A stretch of 64,000 nt of DNA from NCBI RefSeq assembly GCF_034190915.1, contig NW_026947503.1, forward strand, positions 26,556,532 through 26,620,531, written 5' to 3'. Position numbers and translations under genes: made by a program. Shown here piece after piece: positions 39,824 through 52,000 of this stretch; the stretch's first letter is position 1; every line of letters begins with the position of its first letter. Under the pieces are notes generated by a model that was given only the letters and a program-made list of their open reading frames with translations, was not told the origin of the DNA and did no database searches. The DNA comes from Cavia porcellus (lineage: Eukaryota > Chordata > Mammalia > Rodentia > Caviidae).

Positions 39824-41349
39824 TTGAAAATTTGTATAAACTACTGCTACATGAAAGATAATTATAAACAATTCTGAAAGCTTCAAAAGGAATATATTTA
39901 CTGAAAAACACCCAATGAATGGAAACTATACATAGGGTACTATATTAACAAAATAGTAAATGAGTATGAAGCTTTATTAGCCTCTCTTTCAAAAAGAACC
40001 TAAAATAGAGCATAGCTAAAATTGTGCCTAATACTTCTAATTGATTACAGGTACTTTAAAAATGATTACAGTTTGACTTGTACACTGTGAGCTGATTTAA
40101 CACCAATTCTGGCTTCAGAGCACAAAAATGAAACAAAGATTTGTACTGTTCAACCTAACAAGCATTGTGAAACAAAGTCAAAACTATCTTTAATACACAA
40201 CATTTTAACATCATAATGTCTGGTTGATTAGGAAACCCTGCCTATACGCAGAAGTATATATATCTCAGAACTCTGCCTAGTGTATTTTCCTGTTTAAGAA
40301 AATACCTTTGTCTTCTCATTTTACATTTTTTCTCCAGAATTATCCAGGCGGAGGTTCCACCATCAAGTGGTAACAAAACAGTATACTAATACATGCAGTA
40401 TGCTTAGTATGTTGTTGTTAACAGTAAGTTTCTTTGGAAGTCAAAGAAAGAAAAATTGATGAGGCTAGCAGCAATTACTAGATTTTAAAATAAGGACATG
40501 GAGATCTGAGTTATGCCTGAAAGATGAGATATATCTGAAAAACAAGGAAACTGGAATTTCCACTATCAGTAAAGCAATGCCACTGGCACTGAAGACAGGT
40601 AACTGTAAAGTTCTGACACTATTTGAAACACTCAGGGAAGACCCAGGCTATATGTAACTAGCCCCGTACTAGGTGAGACACAACATGAAAAACACATAGT
40701 CACCTTCCAAGAAGCTCACATATGAGCTGAAGCCAGGAGAAGTCACTAAAGAAATACAAACATGAGAAATAATTTAATTTGTATTTTAGAAAGATCTTTT
40801 CAGTAGCATTTTAAAGAATGAGTTGGTAGGAATCAAGAATAGAGATAGTAATGATGTCAAACCATACTTCTTGGAGAAGCAGGGTTTCCAAGAAGGGATA
40901 CCCATCTTAGTTTGAACACACATATGTATTTTATAAAAGTCTCCACTTGAAGAATAGGTAATTTCATATACAGTGATAACAGGCTTGAAGAATATTCTGA
41001 TAATATCCCCCTAGTAGATGACACATTTAATTGACAGCAAATATGCTATGAGATCACCCTGTAAGACATTTGTGATATTACAACTTCTCTCAATTAAATT
41101 AGATATTGTGATGGCCTTTGATTTTATTACTTGACAACACTCAGTTCTATACTCAAGAAAAACAGGATAGGTGAAATTCTTGAGAAGTGCTATGTATACT
41201 GAGCAAATAAACGTTTAAGACAATAAGCAATTGTATTAGTTTAGATGCTATCACTACATGTGTTCTGCATATTCTGATTTTATCAAAAAAAGCTGAATTA
41301 TAGAAGAAAAAAGAATGCAAGTAAAACTCTTCAAGCTATGTCACATATA
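39824..41349. other. A+T-rich intron, no recognised element
   Basis: No exon or confident repeat. A short stretch at 40660-40760 resembles ancient L2, too weak to call. Confidence 0.4.
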
Positions 41350-42640
41350 CAGACAATGATTTAATAAGCTGGAAAATATGTGATAAAAAGGATGAGAATG
41401 GTACTTGTGGATAGAAATAAAAGGAAAGACCAAACACAAGATAAAGCTATAATATTTCTAGGAGAAAACCAGGATGACCAGGCATTTGCCAATGAGTTTT
41501 AAACACAAAACAAAATCTTTCAAAATAAAAGGAAAGCTGATAAATTGGACTTTATCAAAAATTAGTGAGTTATGCCATGCAAAGTCTACTTCCAAAAAGA
41601 GGAAAGGCAAGCCACGGATTGGAAAAAAGATCTTTGAGATATATAATTATAGCCAGTGCATATAAAGAATTATTGAATTTAATAATAAAACAACCTAATA
41701 AGGAAAAAAATCCTTGGGCAAAGGATCTAAATAGACATTTCTTCAAAGAGGATATATAGATGGCAAATAAGCATATAAACACATGCTCATTAGTTATTAA
41801 TAAAATGCAAATTGAAATCCCAGTGATATACATACACATTTAGTATTTACAATAAATGCCTAAAGTTAAAAAAAAAAAATAAATAAATAAATAAAAAAGA
41901 AAAGAAAATAGTATCAAGTACTGAAACGGATACAAAGCAACAGGAAATCTCATTCATTGACAGCAGGAATTCAAAATGGTACAACTTCTCTGGAAAAGAG
42001 TTGGGTCAATGACTTTTACAGTTATACTTACCTGATGAATCCAGCAATTCCATTCCTAAAAGGTAGTGCTCAAGTGAATTAAAAGCTACGTTCACACAAA
42101 CCCTATACATAGTTATTACAGGCTTATTGAATCGCACAAAAACCTGGAAAGACCCAGATATCCTTAAGCAGTTGAATGGGTAAACAAACTTTAGCTCAGT
42201 CACAAAATGGACCACTATTTAGCAAAAAAGGAATGAACTACTACTGATTTATGCAATAATAAAATGAATCTTAAATGTATTTTACAAACTGAACGATGGC
42301 AAATCCAAAAGGCTGTATGTTACATGATTCTGTTTATATGGAATCTTGGAAAAACCAGCACTATAAGAATAGAAAATAGGGGCTGGGGATTTAGCTCAGC
42401 GGCATAAGCGCCTGCCTTGCAAGCAGGCAGTCGTGAGTTCGATCCCTAGTACCGATAAAAATGAAAAAGACAAAAAAAGAATAGAAAATAGATCAGTGGT
42501 TGTCATGTATTGAAGGGAGGGGGCTTGACTATAAAAAGGTACACAAGAAAACTTTTACGGTTTTAGATATGTTCTGTATGGTACTGTGACTCAAACTCTT
42601 ACGAGTGACTATTCACTTATTCAAACCTAAAGACCTAAGG
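41350..42640 (+). mobile_element. Old L1 LINE ORF2 3' part and 3'UTR, split by an ID
   Basis: 'aaattggactttatcaaaaa' (41541), 'aatagacatttcttcaaaga' (41729), 'gaattcaaaatggtacaact' (41965), 'gcagttgaatgggtaaacaa' (42168) and 'atgattctgtttatatggaa' (42324) follow the L1 ORF2-end order. Sense on the + strand, antisense to WDR7. Many disruptions. Confidence 0.8.
42380..42476 (+). repeat. Near-intact young ID SINE with perfect 15-nt target-site duplication
   Basis: aagaatagaaaatag is at 42365-42379 and 42477-42491. The body keeps A box tagctcagcgg and B box gagttcgatccc and ends 'accgataaaaatgaaaaaga'. This is the best copy in the window and defines the local young subfamily. Confidence 0.96.
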
Positions 42641-43240
42641 CTATAAAGATAAAGCTATACTGAGTGTCAGATTTTAAGAAAATCATGAATTAATCAGAAT
42701 GCTAGAGAAATCCAAGATGAACAGCAGACTCAGACAAGTTAAGGTATAACCTCACTAGAAAAGGCGATGTCAGGAAAATAGTCAAAAGACAGAAAGAACT
42801 GTGCACAAATAACACACTTGGTAAAGTGGTTTGTTTTGCACAGGGTATGGGCAAGCAATTCTAAATTACTTTTTATGTCTACCAGGGCTGAAAAACAAGT
42901 AACTGTATTGTAGCTGTAAGAGTTAGGTTTCTCAGTCAGAGAAAGAAATTACAAATAAGCAAAAAGGAAAGAACAGAATAAATCCTCCAGTGGTGGCAGT
43001 AGATAAAAATATGAACTTAGTTTTATTTTTTTATATGAGGGAAACAGAGAGACAGAGACAAAGAGAAATAATTATGTTTCCCAGTTATGTGCATTAAGAT
43101 GTCCTAGATGTGAGATCCCAGTAGCAATAAGCACACCAACTACGTCCATTAAAAGGAACTAAGACTCCTTACACAAATGTCTCAGTCCAACAGAAGAGCA
43201 GAAAAAACACACAAACTGAGATAATATTAAGTAAACAAAG

Positions 43241-43335
43241 GCCAGGGATTTAGCTCAGTGGTTCAAGTGCTTGCCTAGTTAGCATGAAGTCATGAGTTCA
43301 ATCCCTGGCACAAATAAAATAAAATAAAGTAATTA
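43241..43335 (+). repeat. ID SINE
   Basis: 'gccagggatttagctcagtg', 'caagtgcttgcctagttagc', 'gagttcaatccctggcacaa', A+T-rich tail. Confidence 0.9.
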
Positions 43336-44345
43336 ACTAAATAACAAAGGAGTCAACTATAAAGAGCTTCTTTTGTCCAATGCAAAAATAATCTGAGCAA
43401 CAAAACAGTATTATAAAATTCTATTATTTAAATAATTAAGATCCCACTAAGAGCTTGATGCTAGATCACTTAGGAATGAAAAGATTAAAGTCATAGACCA
43501 CTTAGTCTTACGAAGAGATTTCAGTGGAGTATTTAATAATAAATTTATTTGTTTCTATGAAGACTATCTGGCTTTAAGATCACAACGAAATACAAATTAT
43601 GTCTGAATCGGAATGGAATATAAAGAAAGTAGTGAAATGGTAAGCCTCTCAGAAAACAAAATAAGCAGGTGCATGAAATATATTTGCTTAAACCTGGAAA
43701 CATGACAAAATGGAATCAAACTGCTGAAGACATAAACATTCATACACTGTAATGAGCATAATGCTTCTATAGAAGCACATCATTATTCTACTGCATTACA
43801 CTGATTAAATCTCACAATTCATTTTTAAAAAACTATTCATATCCGAGCAATGATTTAGAGAAGGCTGAAAAGTTGAACAAAGGGAACACCAGTCACTGTG
43901 TCTAGCACAGCTTTTCAAGAATTAACTTGCAAACAAAGTTACAGAAACAAGCCAATCAAATACTATAATAGTAGAAATCCTACAATGTATAACAAGAACA
44001 TAAACTTTCTCTTTTAATCTACAAATAAAAGCAAGTTTTTTAAAAGTAGGCAGCCACTCTCAAAGTAGAGCTATAATTCTTACTTAGCTTAGTGTAGTTG
44101 ATGGGGTGGGGAAATATAGTTATAACAAATAAATTAGCATTAAAGAAATTTTAAAAGATTAACAAAATGCATTAATTACTTTTACAGAGAATGTCAACAA
44201 CAAAAATTTTATACTTTGAATAATCTATCACTGCTGGTACAAGGCACTCTATTTTTAAGTAAAAATTATTAAATTACATCCCCCAAATTTAGATTACCCA
44301 AGTAGAGAAGTGCAGAAGGTTGAACTGATACAGTAATAAATCCTC
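43336..44345. other. A+T-rich intron, no recognised element
   Basis: No repeat family or exon-like segment identified. Confidence 0.4.
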
Positions 44346-44538
44346 AGGCCAGTTGCTGTAATATATGGATGTAGCCATCGCTACTCGGAAGGCAGGAGGT
44401 TCAAAGACAGCCTGAACAACCTGAGCCCTCACCTTCAACATAAATAAAAAGGGCTGAAGACGTATAGCTCAGTGGAGCAAGCATGAGGCAACAGGTTCAA
44501 ACTCCAGCACCACAAAAAAAGAAGAAGAAGAAGAAGAA
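44346..44538 (+). repeat. B1-dID composite SINE with (GAA)n tail
   Basis: Decayed B1 half ('gttgctgtaatatatggatg', 'aggttcaaagacagcctgaa') then ID half ('gggctgaagacgtatagctc', 'ggttcaaactccagcaccac'), ending in a (GAA)n microsatellite at 44519-44538. Confidence 0.8.
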
Positions 44539-45140
44539 AATAGTATCTTCACAGTGAAACAATGAAATGCCTCAGCTGTCTGAGGAAGAAGTACCATTTC
44601 CAGCAGCATTATGTGCATAGCTATTACACAAGTTTCCCAAATTGGGAAGATCACAAGTGACACATTATATCTCCGTATAAGTTATATTCATATATAATAT
44701 ATTCTATAATCTATAGAATTATGGTTATAAATACATTCAATTAGTTATCTAATTGGTGCAGCCATAATTTCAAACTACAAAAAATTTACCTTCAAAGTAA
44801 AGGAAGCTCATTATATCATCAGTGTCCATAATGTGTTTTATTTACAATTCCTATTTAGTACCATGTTGGTACAGTCCCTATTTAGCACTAACATAATATA
44901 AAGTAGTGGGAGGCACAGGTGTTGAAAATGAAGAGATAAAACTATTTCAATTTATAAATGAAACTATTATGCATATTTGAAAAATAATCAATAAAGATAT
45001 ATATAAAAGAAAATGTTATAGTATCAGATTATATAACTAACAAAAGGTCAAGGGCATTCATATATGCAAACAAAATTTAGTTAAAAGATGCCACGGGAGA
45101 AAAATAAACTAGCCAATAAACGACTTAACATACGTCCTAA

Positions 45141-45265
45141 GCCAGGCACAGTGGCACGTGCCTGTAATACCGGAAGTCCAGAGGCTGGAGCAGAAGGATC
45201 ACTGTGAGTCTGAGGCCAGGCCCTGAACTGCACAGAGACACTGACTCAAAAAGGCAAAACACAAA
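45141..45265 (+). repeat. B1 SINE
   Basis: 'gccaggcacagtggcacgtg', 'cctgtaataccggaagtcca', 'gaggccaggccctgaactgc', 'ctgactcaaaaaggc'. Confidence 0.88.
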
Positions 45266-45423
45266 ACAAAACAACACATGTCTAAAACTGAGGAAAAATT
45301 TAAAATCTGAAAAACAATAAAGATTTAAACAAATTACAAGTTATCCTCTCCTATTCTTAGAGTTTCTAACGCTCTAAAGATATCCACCCTTCTTAAGTTA
45401 GTTTACAAATCAAACAAAAACAG

Positions 45424-45519
45424 GGCCAGGGATTTAGCTCAGTGGTGTAAGCATCTGCCTGCAAGCATGAGGTAGTGAATATGATCCTGGAACTAAAATA
45501 ATAATAATAATAATTAATT
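45424..45519 (+). repeat. ID SINE with (ATA)n tail
   Basis: 'ggccagggatttagctcagt' and 'gtaagcatctgcctgcaagc'; decayed B box; tail of aataataataat. Confidence 0.88.
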
Positions 45520-46345
45520 TAACAAAATCACAATAAAAATGGCATTGTATTTTCCCCTCCGTAAGCTAAGCAAGTTGATTATGAAGTTAATTTGGGAAAA
45601 CAGCAAGAACAGTCAGGAAAACACTCAAAAAAGAAGGGCTTTGGGGAAGAAGAGGGTCATAACCATTAGATGTTGAAATATAAATTTACTACAGATCATA
45701 GGCTAAAGCAGACAAGACTACATACAGAAACTTATTGTACAGTAAACCCCTTTAGAACAAACAGCAGGTAAGAGACAGTATTATCCATTCTTCATACATT
45801 AAGCAGAACCAATCCTAACTGACATGTAAGAGGAGAAAGGATTAAGTATTAGAAGAAAATATCAGAAAAGTCCTACAACAAGAAAAACTGTCATCATCTT
45901 AAAAGATAACTTGGCAACTATAAGAGTAAAAAGGATGATGAAAGAAGGATCATAAGCAAAATAAAAAGAATATAGCAAACTAGAAAATACTTGAATATTA
46001 AAAGGGCTGATTAAACAGTCCCATATAAAAATGAGCCAGGATATGATCTGCTAAACAGAAATTCAAAAGACCATCATATGAAAAGACACTCCTAACAGAG
46101 AAATCACAATGAGATTTTATTTATCATACATTATGGTCACAAGATTCCAAAAGCCAAAGAATTAAAATGTGTTCCACTGGGAAGAAAACAGAAAGGTATG
46201 TCTTTACATATGTTGTGCTAAAAATGCAAAATGGTACCACACCTGAGGCAAATAATTTGGCAAAACATAATCGCATGTACCATTACCCTTAAACTCAGCA
46301 CAGGCAATGTATCCAAGATGACAGAAAAGAAAAAAGAAAAGAAAA

Positions 46346-46377
46346 GGAGGGGAGGGGAGGGGACGGGAGGGGGAGGG
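46346..46377 (+). other. G-quadruplex motif
   Basis: G runs of 4, 4, 4, 3, 5 and 3 are separated by single A (once AC), within a longer purine tract at 46320-46388. Six G-runs of at least 3 with 1-2 nt loops satisfy the usual quadruplex rule. The G-rich strand is non-template for nothing known; WDR7 RNA carries the C-rich complement. Confidence 0.85.
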
Positions 46378-46388
46378 AAGAAAAGAAA

Positions 46389-46560
46389 GGGGCTGAGGGT
46401 TGAGCTCAGTGGCAGAAGTGCCTACTATGCAAACGTGAGGTCGCTGAGTTCAATCCCTGGTACAAAAAAAAAGGAAAAGGAAAGGAAGGGAAGATAAAAG
46501 AAGGCAAGGGAAAGGAAGGAAAGGGGGAAAAAGGAAAGGAAAGCAAAGGAGAGAGAAAAG
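46389..46560 (+). repeat. ID SINE with expanded purine microsatellite tail
   Basis: ID body 'ggctgagggttgagctcagt', 'aagtgcctactatgcaaacg', 'ctgagttcaatccctggtac' to about 46466, then about 95 nt of A/G-only tail (ggaaaggaaggga-like). Together with the G-run tract just upstream it makes a purine-rich block of about 240 nt. Confidence 0.88.
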
Positions 46561-46821
46561 ACATACGAATGGGTCCATTCATAATGTCAATGATAGAAAA
46601 AACTCAAATCCATGTTAATCAATAAAACACAGCCCACCAATAAAGTAAAAGTATCACACAACTGTTTAAAAAAAGATGGCAAGAGATAAATACCTTAATC
46701 TCTAGGGTATGTTAAATGAAACATACATTTGTATGTTACTATTTAGGAAAAGAAAGGATATAAATATATGAATTTGATCATGTTAAAAAAATAAGAGGTA
46801 CAGGAGAGATAATAGTTCAGC

Positions 46822-46932
46822 AGGGCTGGGGATGAGCTCAGCAGCATACCACTTTCTCAGCAAGTGCAAGGCCTTGAGTTAAACTGCCAGGACCAAAAAA
46901 GAAAATAGTTAAAAAAAAAAAACAAAAAAAAA
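46822..46932 (+). repeat. ID SINE
   Basis: 'cagggctggggatgagctca', 'gcaagtgcaaggccttgagt', then an A-rich tail; B box decayed. Confidence 0.85.
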
Positions 46933-48130
46933 CCACAGTTCAATAATGTGTATAGGAAACTGAATAATAGCTATAACCAGCATTTAAGTTGAACCTTAGG
47001 CTTACATTATATACAAAAACTAACTCAAAATAGTTCAAATGCATGAATAAAAACTTACAACTATAAAATTATTAAAAGAAAACATAAAGGAAGTTTTCCA
47101 GCGTTGAGTAGTTTGATGATTTCTTGAAAGTACATGCCCACAAAAGTAAAAATAGGTAAATTAGACTATATCAAAACTAAAAACTTCTGTGCATCAAGAC
47201 ACAATAAACAGAGCAAAAAGGAAACTTACAGAAAAGAAGAAAATATTTTCAAATCATACATCTGATAAGAAATTAGTACACAGAAGATACAAGGAATTCT
47301 CTCAATTCAACAACAAAAATAACCACACAAAAACATTGAAAACTAGGCAATGGACTTGATATTTCTCAAAGACAATAAATCATCAATGAACATGTAAAAA
47401 GTTATTCAACATCACTCACAGTTATGAAAATGCAACCAAAACCACAAAGATACATCATTTCACATCCATTAAGATTTTTGCTACTAATAAAATAGAAAAT
47501 AACAAGGGTTGTTGAGGAAAATGAAATTAGAACCCTTGTACAATACAGGTGGGAATTTCAAATGGTGTATCTGTTATAAAAAATAGAATGAAGATTTCCC
47601 AAAAAAACTAAAAACAGAGTCACTCATTATCCAGCTGTTGCACTTCTAAACACAAATTGAAGTGTTGAAAGTACGGTCTTGAAGAGATATTTTTACACCA
47701 ATGTTCACAGCAGCAATATCCATACTACACAACATTCACACTTTTATTTGGTAGACGCAAGTTGAATGTTCAGAAATGACTGGACAGATAACTAAAATGG
47801 GAAAAATATATACAATGGAATATTCAGCCTAAATTCTGACATATGCTACAACACACACAAAACTTGAAGACAGCATGCTAAGTGAAATAAGCCAGCCACA
47901 GAAAGGCAAATACTACATATATCAAGAATAGTCAAACTTATAGAAATAGAAAATGTTAAGTATGTATTTCAAGGCAAAGTAGATGAGTAATCAGAAAATT
48001 GTGATTTAGAATCAAGATTATAAGAGTGGGACAAAGTAGATGTAACCTGAATGAAATAAAGTAAAAAACTCTGTAGTCCTACACACAAGGGAAAACATTA
48101 GTACAACCTCAAAGTATTATATATACTTGT
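46933..48130 (+). mobile_element. Old L1 LINE ORF2 3' part and 3' end
   Basis: 'tatcaaaactaaaaacttct' with 'gtgcatcaagacac' (47169-47203), 'tattcaacatcactcacagt' (47403), 'atacaatggaatattcagcc' (47810) and 'tgctaagtgaaataagccag' (47876) are classic L1 ORF2-end landmarks in sense on the + strand. Antisense to WDR7, disrupted by stops. Confidence 0.85.
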
Positions 48131-48973
48131 AAGATCCAAATAAAAGTGCATATGAAGAGAAAAACACACTGAAATGGGCAGCAGCTATCAATAACCAAAG
48201 AGCAAAGAGCGTGACCAGCACTCATTTTGTGATCTTAAAAATGCCGCTTCCCACTGAAAGGACCGAGGTTGCTACATGAGCTGCTTCAGGTCTCAGTGAC
48301 AAAATGTATAAAACAGGCATAGAATATTTTATCAGCAAATAACTTTAGAATTTCCATCAAAAGGATTCAAAAATCAATTAAAGAGGCTCCTGTTGAAACA
48401 GGGCCAGTTTGAACAATAATATGAATTACTACATTGGCTCATAACCTAAATCGGTTCAACCTATGACTCACATTAATACTAAAATAAAAACACGCATAAA
48501 TACACAAATAAATTTTATAAATTATTTAAGACTGTCTTTGCTAAAGTGTATCTCAGGGTCTAAAATAGTTGATAAGATCAAGTCTCCTTGAAGAAGGACT
48601 TGTAGCTAACAAAGAAGGCATGTGAAAATTTAGAATATCAAAATTTGCTACACAAATGAAAAGATCACTGCAGAGGTAATTTTATTAAATCATCCACAAA
48701 TAAATCACAAGGAAAAGAGGACTGTAGTCAAACCAATGACTGATTTATTTATGGACAGAAAACCTATAGATTGCAAGAGCTATAAGAGATATAGTTAATC
48801 ATCTGCAATATGCATGTCTTTCTTTGAATCTCAAAATAGACAAATTTTAAAAAACTGTGAGACTTACTGAGGAAATATAAACCTTTTACTGAATAAGGTT
48901 AATTTTAATTTCTTGGCATTCTAATAGTCTTAAAATTTTTTGTTAAAGAGTCCTTATCTTTTCAGATACAAAT

Positions 48974-48975
<2 letters not shown>
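48131..48975. other. Intron, unidentified; possible repeat at about 48180-48420
   Basis: A less A+T-rich stretch (48230-48300) looks transposon-like, but I cannot name it. The rest is featureless. Confidence 0.35.
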
Positions 48976-49027
<52 letters not shown>

Positions 49028-49034
49028 TGTGTGT
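48976..49034 (+). repeat. (GT)n microsatellite
   Basis: Almost uninterrupted GT for about 59 nt with one A at 49021. Long GT/CA runs can adopt Z-DNA, and in the transcript the complementary CA repeat is a known hnRNP L-binding type (established), though too far from exons for a clear role. Confidence 0.97.
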
Positions 49035-52000
49035 TAGCGATACTGTGTTTGCAAATAGCTTCAAAACACTGAAGTGCGGAAGATGAAGGACTATCAACAA
49101 AATGAATTCCCAAGAGTTAGTAATGGCTGAGATTCATCAGTTGCTATATGGAATATCATTGCATTACTCTCTACTTTTATGTTTGAGATATTCTAAACTA
49201 AAGAAGTTTTAAAAACTGAATAGACACACATATTTTCTATTCAAACTCAGTCTATAAAGTTTTATCTCAGCATTCAAACAGATCATTTAACAAGCCACTG
49301 TAACAACTCCATGCAGCAACTCCAAAAGGAGTAAGAAAAAAAGATTTACTGATTAGTAGTAAAGGTTAATACAATCCCTTTGAAATGATCTGTATTGGAT
49401 ATGTTTTCTCCTCAAATCCCTAGTCTTTTACAATCACTACTGAAGATGTTTGGCCAATAACTAATAGAAGGAGGTAAGCCTGCTTTTTAAAGAAGCATTT
49501 ACAGCTTTTTTTCAGCATCTCTGCAGCATTTACCAAAGTTTGAAAAAAAAAAAGTAATGCATTATTATCACAGTTACATGCTTGTATAACACATAAGCTT
49601 TGAGAATAATCATTTTTGCTGTTCACAGTGGTCATATCTTGCATGTTACAGTACCACAAGGCATGTATATTCAATGATACAAAGAGGAAACACGTACTTG
49701 TGAAATTAATTACATATGACTTCCTCAACCAAAAAATGTAATCTAACACATAATCTACTTTTAAATATTTAATGTGAAAGAAAAATAACCAAAACTCAAG
49801 TAACATACCATATTTCTTCAAAGGCGTACAAATCAATTTACTGATTCCACATGCAATATATCACAGAAACTATTGCACTTACTATAGCATTGAGAAAAAA
49901 CTGGCTATCCACTTAACAGGTTTAATCTCATTCAACGACGATTCACTCAGTAAAATGGATAAAAATGGTTACTTCAGAAGGCTGTCAAATAAATGATGGT
50001 TACTAAAAGATTACTGACTATATAAATCAATAATAAAACTATACAATCATATATTTAAATTCTAAAATCAGATAGCTGGCTAATCCATGTCTCACAAGTT
50101 AGCTTATTTCAAATAAAAATAACACTAACAGCAATTTGACATTGTTTCTGTGTTTCCTGGAGAGAGCTATTTCAGACGATATGTTGAGGTCCATACTGAG
50201 AAGCCACTCTGCCACTGCCAGCTGCCAGGTGCAATCTATTATGAAGCTCTATGAAGAGCACAATCATCATCTGTTGGAGAAGTAGCAAGAGTATATTTCC
50301 CAAGTTGCCATACAAAACTGTAAGAGTTACAGAAAAACAAAGTATCCTGCATGATAACAAATCCGAAGCTTCCCAACATATAAGACAACGTTTATATTGA
50401 CTGTTTGCTAATTCTACACTGTATCATGTTGTGTATATACATGCACACATGTGCACCACAGCATTGTGTGGCACGAAAATCATTTGTTACAGCAAAGTGT
50501 CTTTTAGTGAGCAGATAATTAAGTAGTTTGCAACTATGCTAGATAGAACCACTGATAAAGTAGCGTGAGGGTTTCACTGAGCAAGTACCTTAGTTTCACT
50601 GAAACAAAAATTTTTTTAAACTCCTTTAAAGAAACTAGTTCTGTGTTCACCTTTTTTTCATATTTGGATCTCAGTTAAGATTTCACATGTAAGAGTTCAC
50701 ATTTTACTACCCAAAATATTTGGAAAAAACATGGATTTGTTCATTCTTATCCTTTTACCAAAACAACCGACAAATACACAAAACAGTGATCATCTCTCTC
50801 TCTCTCTCTCTCAGGGAAAGAGGACACAGTGCCAGACAGTCTGATGCCTCGCCTTCCATTAGACTTCTCCACAATAATCTGTCAAATTCTGTAAATCAGT
50901 CACTTACATATCATTTTAAAACTCTTTCAAAAGATATTATTTTTATTCCTAATTATTATTGTCATTTGATTTGGAAACTGAAATTCTAACTTTCCTCACC
51001 CCCGAAAAAAGCCAGATAAATGGTTGAGGAAAGAGTAAGGTGTAAGAGAATCACTTTTTGCAACTGATCCCTCCTTCTGCTTACTTTGATTTTGAGACCC
51101 CCACGCTAGAGCTCTTCTCCAAAAGAGTCAGTAGTGAGGAGAGGGAATAGGAAAGGCTTCTGACCCAAAGTAACCATCCATTTCTATAGGGGGAGAGCTT
51201 AGCATGATCTTGGAATCCCAATCACACCTTCAACACAGAGATATCTAAAATCATGTGGTAACTTGAAGTGACCTTTAGAAAACAGTTTATCAAAAGCATC
51301 ATGACTGTTTATAATAAGGCTATACTGCTCAGTCCTCTATCCATCACTTCATATTTGGAGACTTATTTCTAGTTTAGTTTTTCCAGCCTTGATATTATCT
51401 GAAACTGCTCCTTGCTTACAAGGCAAAAACAAATACAAAACAAAACAAAACCTAGTAACGCATACTAGGCACTCCTTATCAGTAAGTTAAAAAAAAAAAA
51501 AAGCCTTCTTCACTTCCTACCTGCAATATAAAAGTGCTCAATAAATAAGCTGATTTATATCTTTATGCCCACAATCTATGCCAGAAATAGTCTAAGTGTT
51601 CAATTACTACAAAGAGCTAATCTAACTATGTGCTTTTAAATCAGCAGGAACATTCATATATTCAGTATCATCTTTCTTTCGTCTTTTACTTCCATTTCTC
51701 AAAGCTGAGTGATGTGCAGTCCAAGTACATATTTCAAATGTAAGTCTCATCATCTTTTCCTAGTAAATTGTTATGTCTTTTCATGGGATTACAAAAAAGA
51801 ACTGTGATTATAGCACTGACATTAGCTTAGACACAATTCTTAAAAACAACCAGCAATAAAAATAGGTGGCTGTGGTTGTTTTCATCTCTAAATCAAACAA
51901 GAAAAATCTTTTCAACTGATGAGCAAGTTATAGAACAGAAAATATGTACAAAAAATTACAAAAATACTAAGCATTGTCACAGATGACTGGATTGGCATTT

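Larger units (their letters stand above)
45540..46825 (+). mobile_element. Old L1 LINE fragment, split by purine tract and ID
   Basis: 'cagaaattcaaaagaccatc' (46056), 'catgtaccattacccttaaa' (46273) and, after the ID, 'gaatgggtccattcataatg' (46567) with 'aaatgaaacatacatttgta' resemble diverged L1 ORF2-end sequence. Antisense to WDR7. Weaker match than the other L1s. Confidence 0.55.

Noticed and set aside
42380..42476. tRNA-like sequence with A and B boxes
   Set aside because: It is an ID SINE (tRNA-derived) with poly(A) tail and target-site duplication, not a tRNA gene; the same holds for the other ID copies.
48976..49034. Repeat array resembling CRISPR-like periodicity
   Set aside because: A dinucleotide GT microsatellite in a mammalian intron; no spacers.
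49420..49836. 138-codon minus-strand frame in WDR7 orientation
   Set aside because: Rich in Phe/Leu/Cys as expected from A+T-rich antisense; no WDR7 similarity and no splice borders that fit.
50793..50820. Polypyrimidine tract followed by AG, looking like a splice acceptor
   Set aside because: It is on the + strand, antisense to WDR7, with no exon-like sequence after it.
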